A stretch of 64,000 nucleotides of DNA from Aphelenchoides besseyi (GCA_024699855.1 JAMPIQ010000002.1:16244001-16308000); one strand, 5' to 3'; counted from the first letter of the stretch, positions 12,911 through 25,143 are shown. Notes: a model not told the origin generated them from the sequence alone. Translations and numbers: made by a program.

Positions 12911-14917
12911 ATGCAGAATCCGACCAATTTGCTTCTGAGTCCCGTTTCGGCGCGTTTGTTGTCCACGCCGAAAGATCCGATTGCCGGCGCGTCCAAGACC
13001 TCCACAAGTCGAAATCACCCCAATTTCCTGCCTAATGGGCTACCGTTGAATGAGTACACTCGAGAGGACTTGATCTCGTTGTTAGGTAAACGATATGTTT
13101 GTACTTGAGATTAACCTTCATTTGCAGCTTATTATGAAGGCGAACTTCAGGCTCGTGATGTCGCGTTGTCGATTGTGCAGGTGAGATGAGTTTCCAACAT
13201 TTTTTTAGTTTTTATGAGACAATCCGGTGTCTTAAATGGCTTTGAGTTTAGGCGGATAAAACCAAAAAATTTCTGTACATGAACAGCGGAAACAAGAAAT
13301 CGGATAAGGTTCTTGAGTCTCTGCAAAACGACTCCAGTTCTCTTCCCGACAGTTTGCACAACTCGGAAATGTACGTCCAGTTGTATTCGAATCAGTTTCG
13401 GCATTTGAATCGTCTTGTCAAAGCCAACAAAAAGTGTCAACGAAAGTTCGCTGAGGTGGGATTGTTTTCGAAAACAACAATTCGATTGGCTTTGTAGAAA
13501 CTACTCGAAACTGAGGACCGGCATGCACGAGAACTGTTCGAGTTGAAGGATAAACTCGAGCAAACAGAGAAATCGATTGATCGAACGACCGGAGAGTTTT
13601 GCAAAGTTCTAGAAGAACGAATCACCTATCTGAAGGCTGAGGTAACGGCGACGATTAGCCAATTAATATCAATAGTGTTTAGTGTTCTCGAAAACAACAG
13701 GAACTGGACAGTTTGGATGCCGAAATGACGAAACGCGAAACGGACATAGAGGCCGAACGTGAACGTCAAAAGCTGATCGTACTCTACATGTTGAACGAAC
13801 GAAAACAATTATTAGCATTGATTCATCAAATGAAGACGAGAATCAAAGGTGATTTGCTTTGAAATCAAATTCACATCAAAGCTTTTTTAGATGATCCAAA
13901 TGAAGAAGATGATTCAACAACGAACCTTGTCTCTGAGCTGAGACGTCAACTGAAACAAATTTGCGATGAACGGAACACACTCAGTCATCAGTGTAAAGGA
14001 ATGCAATCGGAGAAAGCGAGTATGTTAGAGCATATACGTGATCTGGAAGATCATATCGTCAATTTGCGTTTGAACACCGCAAAAACCAAGCCAGAAAGTG
14101 TAAGCGATTTGATTGTTTCTTGGGATCTGTTCTTTCAGACGAATATGGTTGGTTATGTGATGGCAAACAAAACGGCGATTGCGAACGAAATACCGATGGA
14201 AAACTACAACAACACGGGAACGGTTCGTTACAACAAATGGACCAAAAGTTCCGGTCATTCGTTGCCTATTTCCGGCGAAACTTCCATATCTTCATATCAA
14301 CAGCTACCGGCATATAATGGAAATATGGTCGTTCAAAGGTAAATAACCAACATATAAAAGTCACTAAACAAACTACTTTCTTAGACAATACAACAACGAT
14401 TCCGCAACTTCAAATTTGCCACGAGCCGCAAGTGCTCGTTCTGTTCATCCGGCAATGGGGGTTCGTGGCTCACAACTCCGAAACGTTCGACCAACAGCAT
14501 CGAGTGCCTCACAAATGCGTTCCGAAACCAACAATATGCATGTAGCGCCTTCGTACAATCAATCAATGAGTCATCTTGTCTATCATCCCACCAATCAACC
14601 GACAGTCAACGATCATCGTCTTCTAACCAAACGCTCCACTTCGCTACCTCGTAAAACTTCGAATGGAGAAGTTGTCGTAACAACACAAAAGATATTGAGC
14701 CCAACAGAAGGTATAGTCAACGGCAATCAATCGTTCGTATTACCGACGTTTAGATCATTTGTCCGGAACAATGATTGCGAAGAAACCGCGACCAACACGA
14801 CTTGCATTTCCGAATCACGCATCCCAATCAATGGCTTCGAATACCAATTATCAGCAGTTGCCCGTACAACGTCACCAGTATTATGACAAAACACAAGAAC
14901 AAACCCACATTTCATAG
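12911..14917 (+). CDS. CTTNBP2 N-terminal-domain coiled-coil protein
   Basis: Nine exons (12911-13085, 13128-13180, 13252-13455, 13498-13641, 13683-13848, 13891-14099, 14139-14338, 14385-14710, 14754-14917) join in frame to 546 residues. Residues about 45-220 match the cortactin-binding protein 2 N-terminal domain: YTREDLISLLAYYEGELQAR, then a long coiled coil with ERERQKLIVLYMLNERKQLL, the strongest family block. A second coiled coil follows to about residue 317, then a Ser/Pro/Gln-rich, low-complexity tail containing KRSTSLPRKTS. In vertebrates the related CTTNBP2, CTTNBP2NL and FILIP1 proteins bind cortactin, filamin or the STRIPAK phosphatase and act on actin; a cytoskeletal scaffold role is inferred. 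The last intron (14711-14753, 43 nt) could be read through to a stop at 14886; I prefer splicing because size and signals match its neighbours. Confidence 0.8.
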
Positions 14918-15529
14918 CCTTTTCGTCTACATCGTGATATATGTGTTAATTACCGTAATTGCCTTAAAATTTTTCATTGTCAATTTTACTCTGAACGTGG
15001 TTTATAAAATAGTCTCTATGCATCACTACTTCTCTTATTTGTTTCAATGTCTTAATTAAATGGAAACTCAGTTAACGGTAGTCTCACGAAATGCAACAAG
15101 TAAGCGCATGATTTCAATCAAAGCTTCGATTGTTGAGTTTTTAATTGAAAATCGTTAGCCAAGTAGTTTTTAGTTCAACAGCACAAAATTTGATCTTAAT
15201 TTGAGAATAACAAACTGCCAACCTTTTCATTTACAAGCAAACACATCAAAGTTTAATGAAACACGCAGTTGCAAGCAACTGAAGTCCATCCAACCCTAAT
15301 TAAGAGACGACTTTATGCTTTTGAGGTTTCCGATCTTCACAATAACTTGAATTCGAATTGGTTTTGCAGTTCAATCGTTTGTTTTTTAGTTTTGTAGTCC
15401 ATTCGCAGCTTTGGTCGTTAGTTTCTCTCCGTTTGATGAGTCGGTTGTCTCCAAAGTTTCGTGGATTTTCTACGTCTTCTTTCTTAATCTTTTTGATTCT
15501 AGAATCGCTTTTAGTTTTTGCTCGTTGTT
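14918..15529. other. intergenic, no supported gene
   Basis: AT-rich 3' flank of the CTTNBP2-like gene and 5' flank of the small membrane-protein gene. Nothing else seen. Confidence 0.5.
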
Positions 15530-16420
15530 ATGGCTTTGCGTAGTATCGTTGGAGTCTTATGCTGGACGACTTTCGCTGTCCAACTCATTTGTTGTGATCT
15601 ATTGGACTTCAATACCGATGGAAAGGACGTGTAAGTTCTGGAACTGATTGCAGTCATTATTCGATTCTTTCCAGGAAATACAAGGGTTCAAGTGCTAATA
15701 CCGAAACGGTCATCATGTATCTGAAGAAAGAAGAATTAGAGCTTAAGTTTACTGCTTACGAAAACCCTATCAATACACAACAGTAAACGACATAATTAGG
15801 GTCATATCGTGGCTTGTTTTCAGAATTTTTTTATCCATTGGCAATTGCGATATCAACGTGAAGTTTGTGTCGGCATCAGGTGACGTTGGTCAATTTCTAG
15901 TTGAAGGCACTGTACATACTTTCCTGACTGTCCCATCATCGTCCACTAGCTGCAACCCGATTTTTGAACCAATTGGCAATGGTTTTCAAGTCAAAGTAAA
16001 AATTGAATTACTAATCTCAATAGAAAGCACAGACTTTGACGTTACTTTTAAGGTTGACAATAGAATCTCGCTTAACTAATTTTCAGAACATCAGTCTCGA
16101 CCCATCATTTGTTAAAAAAGATAATCATGACTGGATTTGTACCTTGTGGTTAGTCTGCGGCTTCAAAGCTTCTATTGATTTGTTTCAGTGTCATTCTGGT
16201 TGGAATGGGTGCAATTGTGGCGTCGGTGATTAGTGCGGTGATTTGCTACAAAAAATGTGCCAAACTAACAAAACCAAAAGTCACTGCAAGTCGCCAGTCA
16301 AAAACTAAGGGTAAAAGTGTTTCAAAAAACACAAGCCCGAAGAGCAACGCGCGAAACATCGTGGAGGTGAACCGTTGGGTTACTGTAGGATCTCAAATGA
16401 AAAGACCGTGGACGACATGA
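15530..16420 (+). CDS. small type I membrane protein, family unknown
   Basis: Five exons (15530-15630, 15675-15782, 15824-16052, 16087-16148, 16189-16420) join in frame to 243 residues. Residues 1-22 form a signal peptide; the ectodomain (about 23-165) has few cysteines (SIGNCDINV, STSCNP) and looks beta-rich; residues about 168-190 (CVILVGMGAIVASVISAVIC) span the membrane; the tail is Lys/Ser-rich. I do not recognise the family. A degenerate second copy of exons 1-3 lies at 19629-20111 in the same orientation, and the minus-strand gene at 32.3-32.8 kb has a similar membrane segment plus Lys-rich tail. The last coding exon can also be read in another frame (EKTVDDM..., ending at a GTGAGC near 16440) that aligns with the copy (KEDVEDD...), so the true C-terminus is uncertain. 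Confidence 0.65.
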
Positions 16421-18134
16421 AGAACAAGAAAACGATGGTGAGCTCGTTGGACCTTATGGTTAAGGCATCCGCTCCTCTTACTGCTGAATGATGATCAAAG
16501 CTGTCGACTTTGATCCGCTGTAAGAAAAGCGCTAAATTTTCAATACCAAAAAGGTTGATTTCCAAGTTTTGTAGACTCGATTAGATCCAATAAACTCGTC
16601 ATTTGAACTCATCGACTTTTAACGTCGCGGTTCATGAGTGTCACTATCAATTGAGTTAAGCCACAAAACAAGAGGATCCAGAAGAAGATCAAAAAGCGAT
16701 AATGAACAATTGAGTTGGTTGTTTTCTTGCTTTAGGAAATAAACTTTCTGTGAATACGTTGTGGCTTTTGTTCGGTTGATTTGAACTTTAAATGGACTCT
16801 AAATAGAATGTTTTATCGTACCTTCTTGATGTCAATAATCGAGTAATCGACGGCCATGTTCACGTCAATCGCGAAGGTCGAAATCTGAAGTCAATAACTT
16901 ATGATTACAGAGTATACGAAGGAACTGCCACTACTCTGCCGAAGATCATCCGGATGATCAAAAAAACCTTGATTGCAAGTAAGTTGTGAGAAATTTATAA
17001 CGGTGGATTGCGTATAGTCAAATGAACAATATAATGAAAAGGTGTTTGAGAAAAAACAGCCAAATTCTACGATAATTTCAGCACCATCGACCAATTGAAC
17101 TACGGTTAGAAGCAAAGATCATGTTCAATAAGTCAATAATTGGACCTCGACCAACACGCCTGATAATCTTTTGTTGGTCGACACGTAAGAATCCACGTAT
17201 TGGACCAATTTGGATCGTCTTCCTTTTCACCTTCATCAGATCCTTACTTGTTCGAATGCAAACATTACTAAATCGTAAATATAAATTCAGAAACATTTGA
17301 ACTTTGAATTTCCAATTTACTTTCAGCATTTCGACGGGTCGCCCAATAAGCGAGGTGCTTCAGTTGCGGATCTCTTTCATAGCCACCAGTATATAAGATG
17401 GTGGTTGTTTCCGATAACGGGTTTTGCCAAACAAAAATGTCAACGATCTTTTTGATTCGCTTACAAAAAGAAGAGCACCTTGACGCAAATCACGAATACT
17501 CGCTATTCGGAAGAGTCTCTTGCTCCGGTAAATTTGTTGTAGACTCCAAAACACAGCTCATCATTACTTGCAAACGCGTATTTTTGACTGAGTATCTAAT
17601 TGGTAAAAAATCGCGTCTTTCTCCCCATAAGTTCGCTCGTAAAAATAGGATTTGAGAAGTAAAATCGTTGACTTATCCTTAAAGTGTAGTCGGCTTCGTT
17701 CGACAACTTAAGTGGAGATACGATTTAATCAAGTTTTTTAGCCACAAATCTTTGGCTTAGAATCCGCATGATCGCAAACTCCTCCCAATTCTCAAAACGT
17801 TTAGACGAATTCCAATTTATAAAAAAGATCCCTCATAGTAATCAAATCGATAAAAACACAATTGATTTTGAACTACGACTCAACCAAGTCGCCTGATTTA
17901 ACGTCGTCGTTCTACACAATCAGGACAACGACATTGAAGGCCGAAAACCTTTAAGATGCTGTTTTTTGTTCGAGCAATAGAAACTCGTCCAAGATATTGA
18001 ACATTTCGCTTTGTATTTTACCCAATTGATTGAACAGATTTCTTGTTTTATTTTCACTTGTTAACTGAATAAAAGCTTCAAAACAAATAGTTCATTAATT
18101 GAGTGCAAAAAGAAGTCATTGAGTAGTGGTAAAA
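16421..18134. other. no confident gene; decayed duplicated DNA
   Basis: 16430-16800 aligns with 20100-20480 (the duplicate copy), including the hairpin listed separately and a shared stretch around GGAAATAAACT. On the minus strand, 17560-17290 holds an open stretch (containing TGGYERDPQLKHLAYWATRR) that ends at a possible donor, and 17115-16890 holds another; they might be exons of an unrecognised gene or relics. A + strand open frame of 85 codons starts at the ATG at 17398 without recognisable similarity. Confidence 0.35.
16471..16530 (+). repeat. conserved hairpin, copy 1
   Basis: Outer arms GCTCCTCTTACTGC and GCTGTAAGAAAAGC (imperfect) enclose an inner perfect stem GATCAAAG/CTTTGATC around CTGTCGA. 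The aligned copy at 20151-20211 keeps the fold with changed bases. It lies downstream of the membrane-protein coding region, so it would be in its 3'UTR, a further exon or a separate RNA. Confidence 0.5.
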
Positions 18135-18253
18135 AGCGTTCGCCACTTGAGATTCCAAGGACGTCTCCGATCCATGTACTAATCAAGCTCATCGTTGCTT
18201 AACTTGCCAGATCGGACGGGATGGCGTGCATTCAACGAGATATGGACGAACAC
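18135..18253 (-). rRNA. 5S ribosomal RNA
   Basis: The minus strand reads a complete 119-nt 5S rRNA. The internal Pol III promoter region and conserved helices are intact: TTGAATGCACGCCATCCC, GTCCGATCTGGCAAGTTAAG, GGATCGGAGACG. The two ends pair (GTGTTCG with CGAACGC, one G-U), and the 3' end runs directly into a T5 tract, the Pol III terminator. It is a single copy here, not beside the 45S unit, and no spliced-leader RNA gene was seen next to it. It lies between the two copies of the membrane-protein gene. Confidence 0.93.
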
Positions 18254-19628
18254 ATTGGAATAGAGGAGAATGGAAGTCTGATAGCAACTAACAGCTGAAA
18301 GGTTCACTTGGCCTCGATCACAGGTTTCAACGTGTTCTTAATATTCCACTCCATTAATGAATTGAAAATCTCATGGTTATTTGAAACGACAACAGAGTGG
18401 ATTGCATTCAGAACCTCGTTTTAACTTGGAAGTTGTGAGTTCCAAGCTAAATGTCAAACAGTAACATTAGACAATGAGTTCAAATGAAATCACTAATCAT
18501 GTTTATGAGTCCAATTCATAAACTAGAAACTCGAACTGTTTCCAGCGACAGACCGATTTCTGTCAAAACAATCAGATCGACTGTTCACAAGTAAAATCGT
18601 CAACTTCTATAGCTTGATTCCAGCTGATTACGTTTGGCTGATATTCACAGGGTTTTGAGTTTAATAGTGTATATTGTTATTTCGTTTATCATAATCAATT
18701 TCTATGGTTGGTAAAGTTCATTTTTGAAGGTTTGGATTTTAGCCATTTTTAATGTGTCTTTTGATTCCAATTCTGTTCTCGATCAACTTCAGGTCTCCAA
18801 ACTTTTGGAATTATAAATTCTCAACCTTGTCAATGAGAGTGCCAAATAAGAGCTCACCATCATCAATGGTAAGAGCTGCACAAACTTTTGCAATTTTGGA
18901 CGATTTTCGACAGATTGTTTGGTTTTGAAGACCTCTCATTTCTCTCTCAGTTTTCCGGTAACTACAATTTTAAGCATGATCAATAGCCAGGCTTTCAAGC
19001 TTTCTATTAATGTAAAATGGCAACTAGTTGTTGCTAAAATCTCCGAGATATATCGATTTGCGCGATGGACATGTCATAAAAGGGAATGGGGGGTGTTGTG
19101 TATTTTAGCTTGTTGGCTGATTGGAATCCGCCGATATTCACAGGGTTTAGAGTTCATGAGTGGTTGTTGTTGTCCTGTTAATCACACGCTTCTAGGGTCA
19201 CTGGTTCCCGAGCTGTAGTCAATGCAAGTTCTCGAAAACACTAAACAGTGAAATTATCGAATATGATTTCAAATACAAACGACTTGACATTTCTCTGTCA
19301 TAGAATCAGAAGTTTAGATTGTGACCACAACTGTGGAAAAGCGGCGGACACTAACAATTGAATGATTGGAAGCGCGGTATTTCGGAAGTTGGTCAAATGC
19401 CTGCATTGAGCTTTAGGCTTCTACAGATACGATAGACTGTCGGATACAAATCCACAAATACGAAACAAGAATCGCTAATGTGCTTAGAAGTTTCGCATAA
19501 TTAGTGATTTTAATGTTAATTTCTGACCAATTTGCTTACTCACAAGTCGATCTCAGGATCAAAATCCTTGGAATCGTCACCTTCTTTCGTTCTTCTCGTC
19601 CTGTTCAGTCGTTTTCTGTTGTGTTCTT
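18254..19628. other. no confident gene; local repeats
   Basis: Two related stretches, about 18610-18670 and 19105-19165, share GATATTCACAGGGTTT with flanking similarity, a diverged local duplication. Open frames here are short and unsupported. Confidence 0.4.
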
Positions 19629-20111
19629 TCCGCTCTTCGTGTGACGTCTTTCCGTGGCATCTTCAATGTCTTCATTTGGTCGCTGCTGATTCTCCAGTTC
19701 ACACGCTGCGCTTCATCGGACTTCAGCGCCGATGGAAACGACGTGTGAGTTCTGGAACCGACTGATCTTGTCATTCAGTTCTTTCAGGAAATACAAGGGT
19801 TTGAGTGGGGAGCACGAGCACCGTTAATATGTACGTCAAGAAGAAGGAGTTGGACCTCACGTTCACAGCCCACGAGAACCCGGCCATTTCACAAACGTAA
19901 ATGGAAGCCTTCGTTTCTTATTGTGCCTTGTTTTTAGATTCGTTTTATCCATCGGCAGTTGCGACATCAACGTGCAGTTTTCGTACTCTGCAGATTCTTT
20001 CGGCGAATTCAACGTCAACGGTCATCGACATTCCTCGTTCTCGTTCCGTTGGGACACTATCGTCCCGTTTCAAAGGAAGACGTCGAGGATGATGGAAAAC
20101 TCAAGTCGAAG
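19629..20111 (+). pseudogene. degenerate copy of the membrane-protein gene at 15530
   Basis: Exons 1-3 of the gene at 15530 can be followed through this segment, including both introns at the same places (donors GTGAGTTC and GTAAATGG; acceptors TTTCAG and TTTTTAG). Alignment puts TCC where the working copy has its ATG. In exon 2, 19801-19821 holds one base more than the working copy, giving a frameshift to an immediate TAA. After that, the frame runs open again (MYVKKKELDLTFTAHENPA; FVLSIGSCDINVQF) to a GTAAGC donor at 20112. The membrane-spanning exon has no counterpart. Many differences from the working copy are silent, so decay looks recent, or the shift is an assembly error and a different start is used. 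Confidence 0.65.
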
Positions 20112-20150
20112 GTAAGCTGTTGACTTTTGCATCTGTTGATCGAGGCATCC

Positions 20151-20211
20151 GCTCTTGTTACTGCAGATTGATGATTCGAATCTGTCGACTTCGATCTGCG
20201 GTAACAAGAGC
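20151..20211 (+). repeat. conserved hairpin, copy 2
   Basis: Arms GCTCTTGTTACTGCAGAT and ATCTGCGGTAACAAGAGC pair at 17 of 18 positions, around an inner stem TCGAA/TTCGA. It is the homologue of 16471-16530 with paired base changes. It could alternatively be exonic, since CTGCAG/ATTG is a usable splice acceptor. Confidence 0.55.
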
Positions 20212-21900
20212 ACTGTCTTTCGACACCAAAGAGGTAGAAGTCCAAATGTTGAACTCTATCAGGGACATGGAACTTGTCAGTTGAACTAATCGGCCTTTTT
20301 CAGCGCCATGGGTTCTGGATCATCAACGACAACCATGTGCCGGACAACAACCAACAACAAGGCGCAGAAGAGGATCCAAAAGCAATCATGCTTTAACTCA
20401 ATAGTTGTACTTGTTCTTTAGGAAATAAACTGTAGTTGAATACTTTGTGTCTTTTGTTCGGTTCATTTGCACTTCAATTGACGTTGCATTGAACTTTTCA
20501 TTGCAAATTCTTAATCTGGCAGGATGGTGTGCATTTCAGCTCGACAAGTTCCAAGTTCATCTGTTGATTGCAGTGCATGTTGATGTTGAATTATGAAGAC
20601 CAGTGCTCTAATTGTTCGAAACCACTTCAACAAACCGATTCGTTTGATCGTGTAATTTCTTACCCACTACACTCCAAGCATTCTTCTTGTTTTGCTTTTG
20701 GAATCGAATTTGTATGTTCTCAGTATTGGGAACTCGTAAAAATTCCGTCTGGCGCAGTCAGAACTAAGAGTATTTGTCTTGGCCCTGTGAGTGCTCAAGA
20801 ACCGCCGGCAGGTGATCCGAAGATCTCCTCTGCGACACCAGCGGTCCCTTAACACTCGCAGATATACGGCGGTTTCGGTGCATACCGAGTAGGGATCAAC
20901 GCCACCGAAGTGGCGACGACCAAAGAAAACGACATTCGATCGTCTTACCTGCGCAGCAACAAACGAAAACCCCGATGGGATCGCCGCCTTTATCCCACAA
21001 AATCTCTTCGCCCGATCCTCTACTCATGTTTCGCGCTATTTCCACCGTTAGCCCGGAGGCATTTCTGTCTCCACTGCCATCATCACTGCGCATCAATCTG
21101 GAAATCATTTCGACTCAACAAATTACACAAGATCAAAATGAAATCACAACTCTGAACGTATTCGTACAAACCTGTAGGAATTCACATGTAAGAGATTGCT
21201 CCGTACTTTCAGTTCTAACTATTCGATCATCTTAACATTCATCTGGTCGACTCTAATTCGATTCTAAATGAAATCACTTCGGCTTCCAATAATCGCAACC
21301 ATTCTTATCTAAATGAAATATTCGTTCACAAAAACCCACAACTTGAATCAACACTAAGCCAACAAAATTGAAGCAATAAGTGACTCTTCAATCTGTTCGC
21401 TTCAGATGAAATGGAAATCCATAAACAAGAACTCAGAAAGGAAATTGAGTTCGATTTGTCAAGTTCGATTTGCATTGCAATTCTATTGAACATAAAGCCA
21501 TTTAGCATTTACCGAAGCCGTTTCAATTCAATTACGTTATTTGCCGTCACCATGATGCAACAGAATACATTCTTGTCCCAGAGATTAATCGAGTTCAGCG
21601 AATCCGAACTTGAAAAGATCGCAAGTTCAATTAATCGACCTCACAACCAGCGTTGAATTCCGAAATGAATGGAAGAAAACTGACTGACCACTTTCAAACA
21701 AATTTTCAAGCGAAACAAACTCCAATTTTCAACCGATCCACTCAATCTCATTTCCAGTCATCCGAAAATGAACATCCGACTCATTTTTCCAACACAAAAT
21801 CTGCATTCGATGACGAGCAGACGGACAAGCGGAATGGAGATTGGGGGTCGTAAAGATAACGAACAGTCAACGTATTTAGATGAGAAGCGTGTGAATAAGA
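20212..21900. other. no supported gene
   Basis: The duplicated block ends near 20480. At 20515-20550 the minus strand resembles the middle of 5S rRNA (TGAAATGCACACCATCC) and may be a 5S-derived fragment. The rest shows only short frames. Confidence 0.4.
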
Positions 21901-23091
21901 TTTTGAATTAAATTGAAATGCATAATCATTTTGGTTTCAATTCTAATTTCGACTTGTTTGGAGCTTGCGAGTGGTGGTTGTTTTTGCGATCGGATTGATT
22001 TGTGTTTCAGATTCATTGGCCGTGCCGTTCCATCAGTGTTCTCACCAAAGTTGGAGACTACTCTCTCAGAAACGAGTGTCGAAAAGGAGCTCGTTGACAG
22101 GAATCGGGTCAGCACTTGTTTGCGGGAATGGAGAGCGCTCGTTTGTGGGAAGGAAAAAAGCTCGTTTGCGGAAGCGAGTGAGCGAGTAGTTGCCGGAATA
22201 AAGAACGTCAGTTTCAATCAGTCGACTGAATCACGGGTGTTGATTGACTAAAAGGTCATTTAGAAATTGGGGATTGAAGTTGTAGACTGGAATTGGACAT
22301 TGAAATTGAAGTGTGAGTTTGAATGTCGTCTTTCAGTTTGAAATGAGCGGAGTTGAAAGTGATTCAAGTTTGGTGAGTAAATTGCACAAAAAAGACTATC
22401 AAAATGAACAAAATTTAGGCAGCAAGAAGTCTCGTGGTCACGAAGAGTCAAAATGAAATGCACGAAATGAAGGAAGCGCTTAAAGTTGAAAGGCGGGTGA
22501 GATGTTAATTTTGGTTTTTTATAGTCGAGTGAGGGTTCATTTTGAAGGTCTTTTGATGGAGAACAATCTGAGTTGCAAAGTGGACGAGAATCGGAAGCTA
22601 TCGATCCGAAACGCATTCGAATTTGAGCGCCCCGCTGGCGGGCGGAAAAAAGGCGCACGCTGTTCGGTTATTTGACGGGCGAGAAGATCTTTCCAATTTC
22701 GTAGGGGAAGGGAAGAATCGGCGTTTGCTGAGAGGTCCCGTTGAATGCTGCGTGCCGGTTGGCAGTCAGTCGATGAGCGATGCTTTCGAGTGTCCAGAGC
22801 TCTTCGGCGCTGTCGACTGGTGCGCTCCACGATCGAAAGATGGTTTTATTCGAATTCACGGCACGGTCACGGCGGTTGTGAGTGAAAAGACGAACGAGCG
22901 CCCGCCTAGCGGTGGGTGCTCGGTTTCGAGAAAGCAGTGAGACGAGTGTCGTGCGAACGACCAGGGATCTTGCAGTGCGATGGTGTTGGTTGTGGGAGCC
23001 GAGCAATTCGGACTCCCGGTGAGCAGAGGCGACGAATCGAGTGCATTCGAGGAGTCGCGGTGAGTGAGCACATTTTCGAATGGCGAACCCA
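21901..23091 (+). other. rDNA intergenic spacer / 5' external transcribed spacer
   Basis: Sequence directly upstream of 18S. It is richer in G than the neighbouring DNA from about 22600 on and has no coding signal. The Pol I start must lie here, but I cannot point to it. Confidence 0.6.
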
Positions 23092-24189
23092 CTAATCTGG
23101 TTGATCCTGGCTGAACTGATGTGTTTCTTTCAAAGATTTAGCCATGCATGTGTAAGTAGAGCGTTATAAAGCGAAACTGCGAACGGCTCATTACAACAGA
23201 TATAATCTACTTGTTCTATGACTTAAATGGATAACTGCGGTAATTCTGGAGCCAATACATGCGAACAGCTGCGGCCTTCGGGTTGCAGTGCTATTATTGG
23301 AGCAAAACTATTCGTTAGTCCTTTTGCTAACTCTGGATAATACTGCGTATCGCACGATCTTGTGTCGGCGAAGTTTCATTCGAGTATCTGCCCTATCAAC
23401 TGGTTGGCAGTGTATTGGACTGCCATGGTTCTAACGGGTAACGGAGAATCAGGGTTTGACTCCGGAGAATCCGCCTTAAAAACGGCGAATATGTCTAAGG
23501 ATAGCAGCAGGCGCGAAAATTACCCAATATCAATACGATGAGGTAGTGACGAGAAATAACGAGTCCGTTCTCTCTGAGGTCGGACATTGGAATGGGTACA
23601 ATGTAGACAATTTAACGAGTATCTACGAGAGGGCAAGTCTGGTGCCAGCAGCCGCGGTAATTCCAGCTCTCGTAATACATAGAATTATTGTTGCGGTTAA
23701 AAAGTTCATAGTTGGATTGTTGAACCGTTCGGGGTGCGTCTTAACGGGCGTCACTCGTGGGCGGTATTTTGCGCGTTTTCGGGCCTTCGGGTCGGTGATG
23801 CGCAGGATTACTTTGAACGGCTTAAGTGCTCAAGGCGGGTCTTACGACTGAATACCGGTGCATGGAATAATGGAACAAGGTTGCGGCCGAGTTTTATTGG
23901 TTTTGTCGGCTGAAACAATGGTTAACAGGAACAGCCGGGGGCATTCGTATCGCTGCGCGAGAGGTGAAATTCGAGGACCGTAGCGAGACGCACTAAAGCG
24001 AAGGCATTTGCCAAGAGTGTTTTCATTAATCAAGAACGAAAGTCAGAGGTTCGAAGGCGATTAGATACCGCCCTAGTTCTGACCGTAAATGATGCCAACT
24101 ACCAATTCGCTTGTGGATTCGAGAGTTCATAAGCGAGCGGGTTTCCGGAAACGAAAGTCTTTCGGTTCCGGGGGAAGTATGGTTGCAAA

Positions 24190-24236
<47 letters not shown>

Positions 24237-24677
24237 TTGCGGCTTAATTTGACTCAACACGGGAAACCTCACCCGGCCAGCACATCGTGAGGATTGACAG
24301 ACCGATAGCTCTTTCATGATTCGGTGGATGGTGGTGCATGGCCGTTCTTAGTTCGTGCTAACGAAGTGTCTGCTTTATTGCGATAACGAGCGAGACGCCG
24401 ACTGCTAACTAGTGCGTCGATTGATTCGTTTGTCGACGATCATTTCTTAGCGGGATTCGTGGTTCTTAGCCTCAAGAAATGGCGCAATAACAGGTCTGTG
24501 ATGCCCTTAGATGTTCGGGGCCGCACGCGTGCTACAATGGTGGTATCAGCGTGATTGTCCTACTCCGAGAGGAGATGGCAAACAGTTGAGATATTATTAT
24601 GGCTGGAATTGAGTGTTGAAATTTTCACTCATGAACGAGGAATTCCAAGTAAATGCGAGTCATCAACTCGCATTGAT

Positions 24678-24714
<37 letters not shown>

Positions 24715-24862
24715 CCGGGACTGAGTTGTTTCGAGAAATCCACGGACCGGCGTTCGCTCATGTTTCGGCATGTCGTTTGCTGGAAAGTGGCTTAATCGCA
24801 ACGGCTTGAACCGGGGAAAAGTCGTAACAAGGTTGCAGTAGGTGAACCTGCTGCAAGATCAG
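23092..24862 (+). rRNA. 18S (small subunit) ribosomal RNA
   Basis: Starts at the CTGGTTGATCCTGG helix and ends at GTAACAAGGTTGCAGTAGG...CTGCAAGATCA, about 1771 nt. Universal blocks are intact: GTGCCAGCAGCCGCGGTAA (23641), AAACTTAAAGGAATTGACGG, and TTGTACACACCGCCCGTC. Many positions that are near-invariant in animals differ: the 5' end lacks the usual GCCAGTAGTCATATGC segment and has TTTAGCC where TTAAGCC is expected, and the 450-550 region is changed. Because the functional core is conserved, this looks like a working but fast-evolving gene. Confidence 0.97.
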
Positions 24863-25143
24863 GTATCGAAGCAAACAATCGAGTTGGGAGTGCCGTGGTG
24901 CGGATATTCGACGGTCGTCGTGAAGCACTCGGTATTTCCCGATCGCTGGTCTCTTCAATGAGATTTCAGTTTTCACAAACGGCTTCTCTGGGCCTCTATG
25001 TTGGATTGAGCAGTTGTGTTCCACGTCCGTGGCTGCGACGATGTCCAATAGTAGACACCGCTTCGGCGGTGTTAGAGTTGATGACCCGGTCGGGCACCCA
25101 GAACCAACAACCCATTTTCATTCATTCAATGCCAACTAATCGA
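24863..25143 (+). other. internal transcribed spacer 1
   Basis: Spacer between 18S and 5.8S, about 280 nt; boundaries are estimated from the flanking RNA ends. Confidence 0.8.

Noticed and set aside
18135..18253. Spliced-leader RNA gene next to 5S, as in many nematodes
   Set aside because: No SL1-like 22-mer with donor and Sm site was found on either strand within about 1 kb.
20515..20550. Second 5S rRNA gene on the minus strand
   Set aside because: Only about 35 bases resemble 5S and with gaps; at most a relic fragment.
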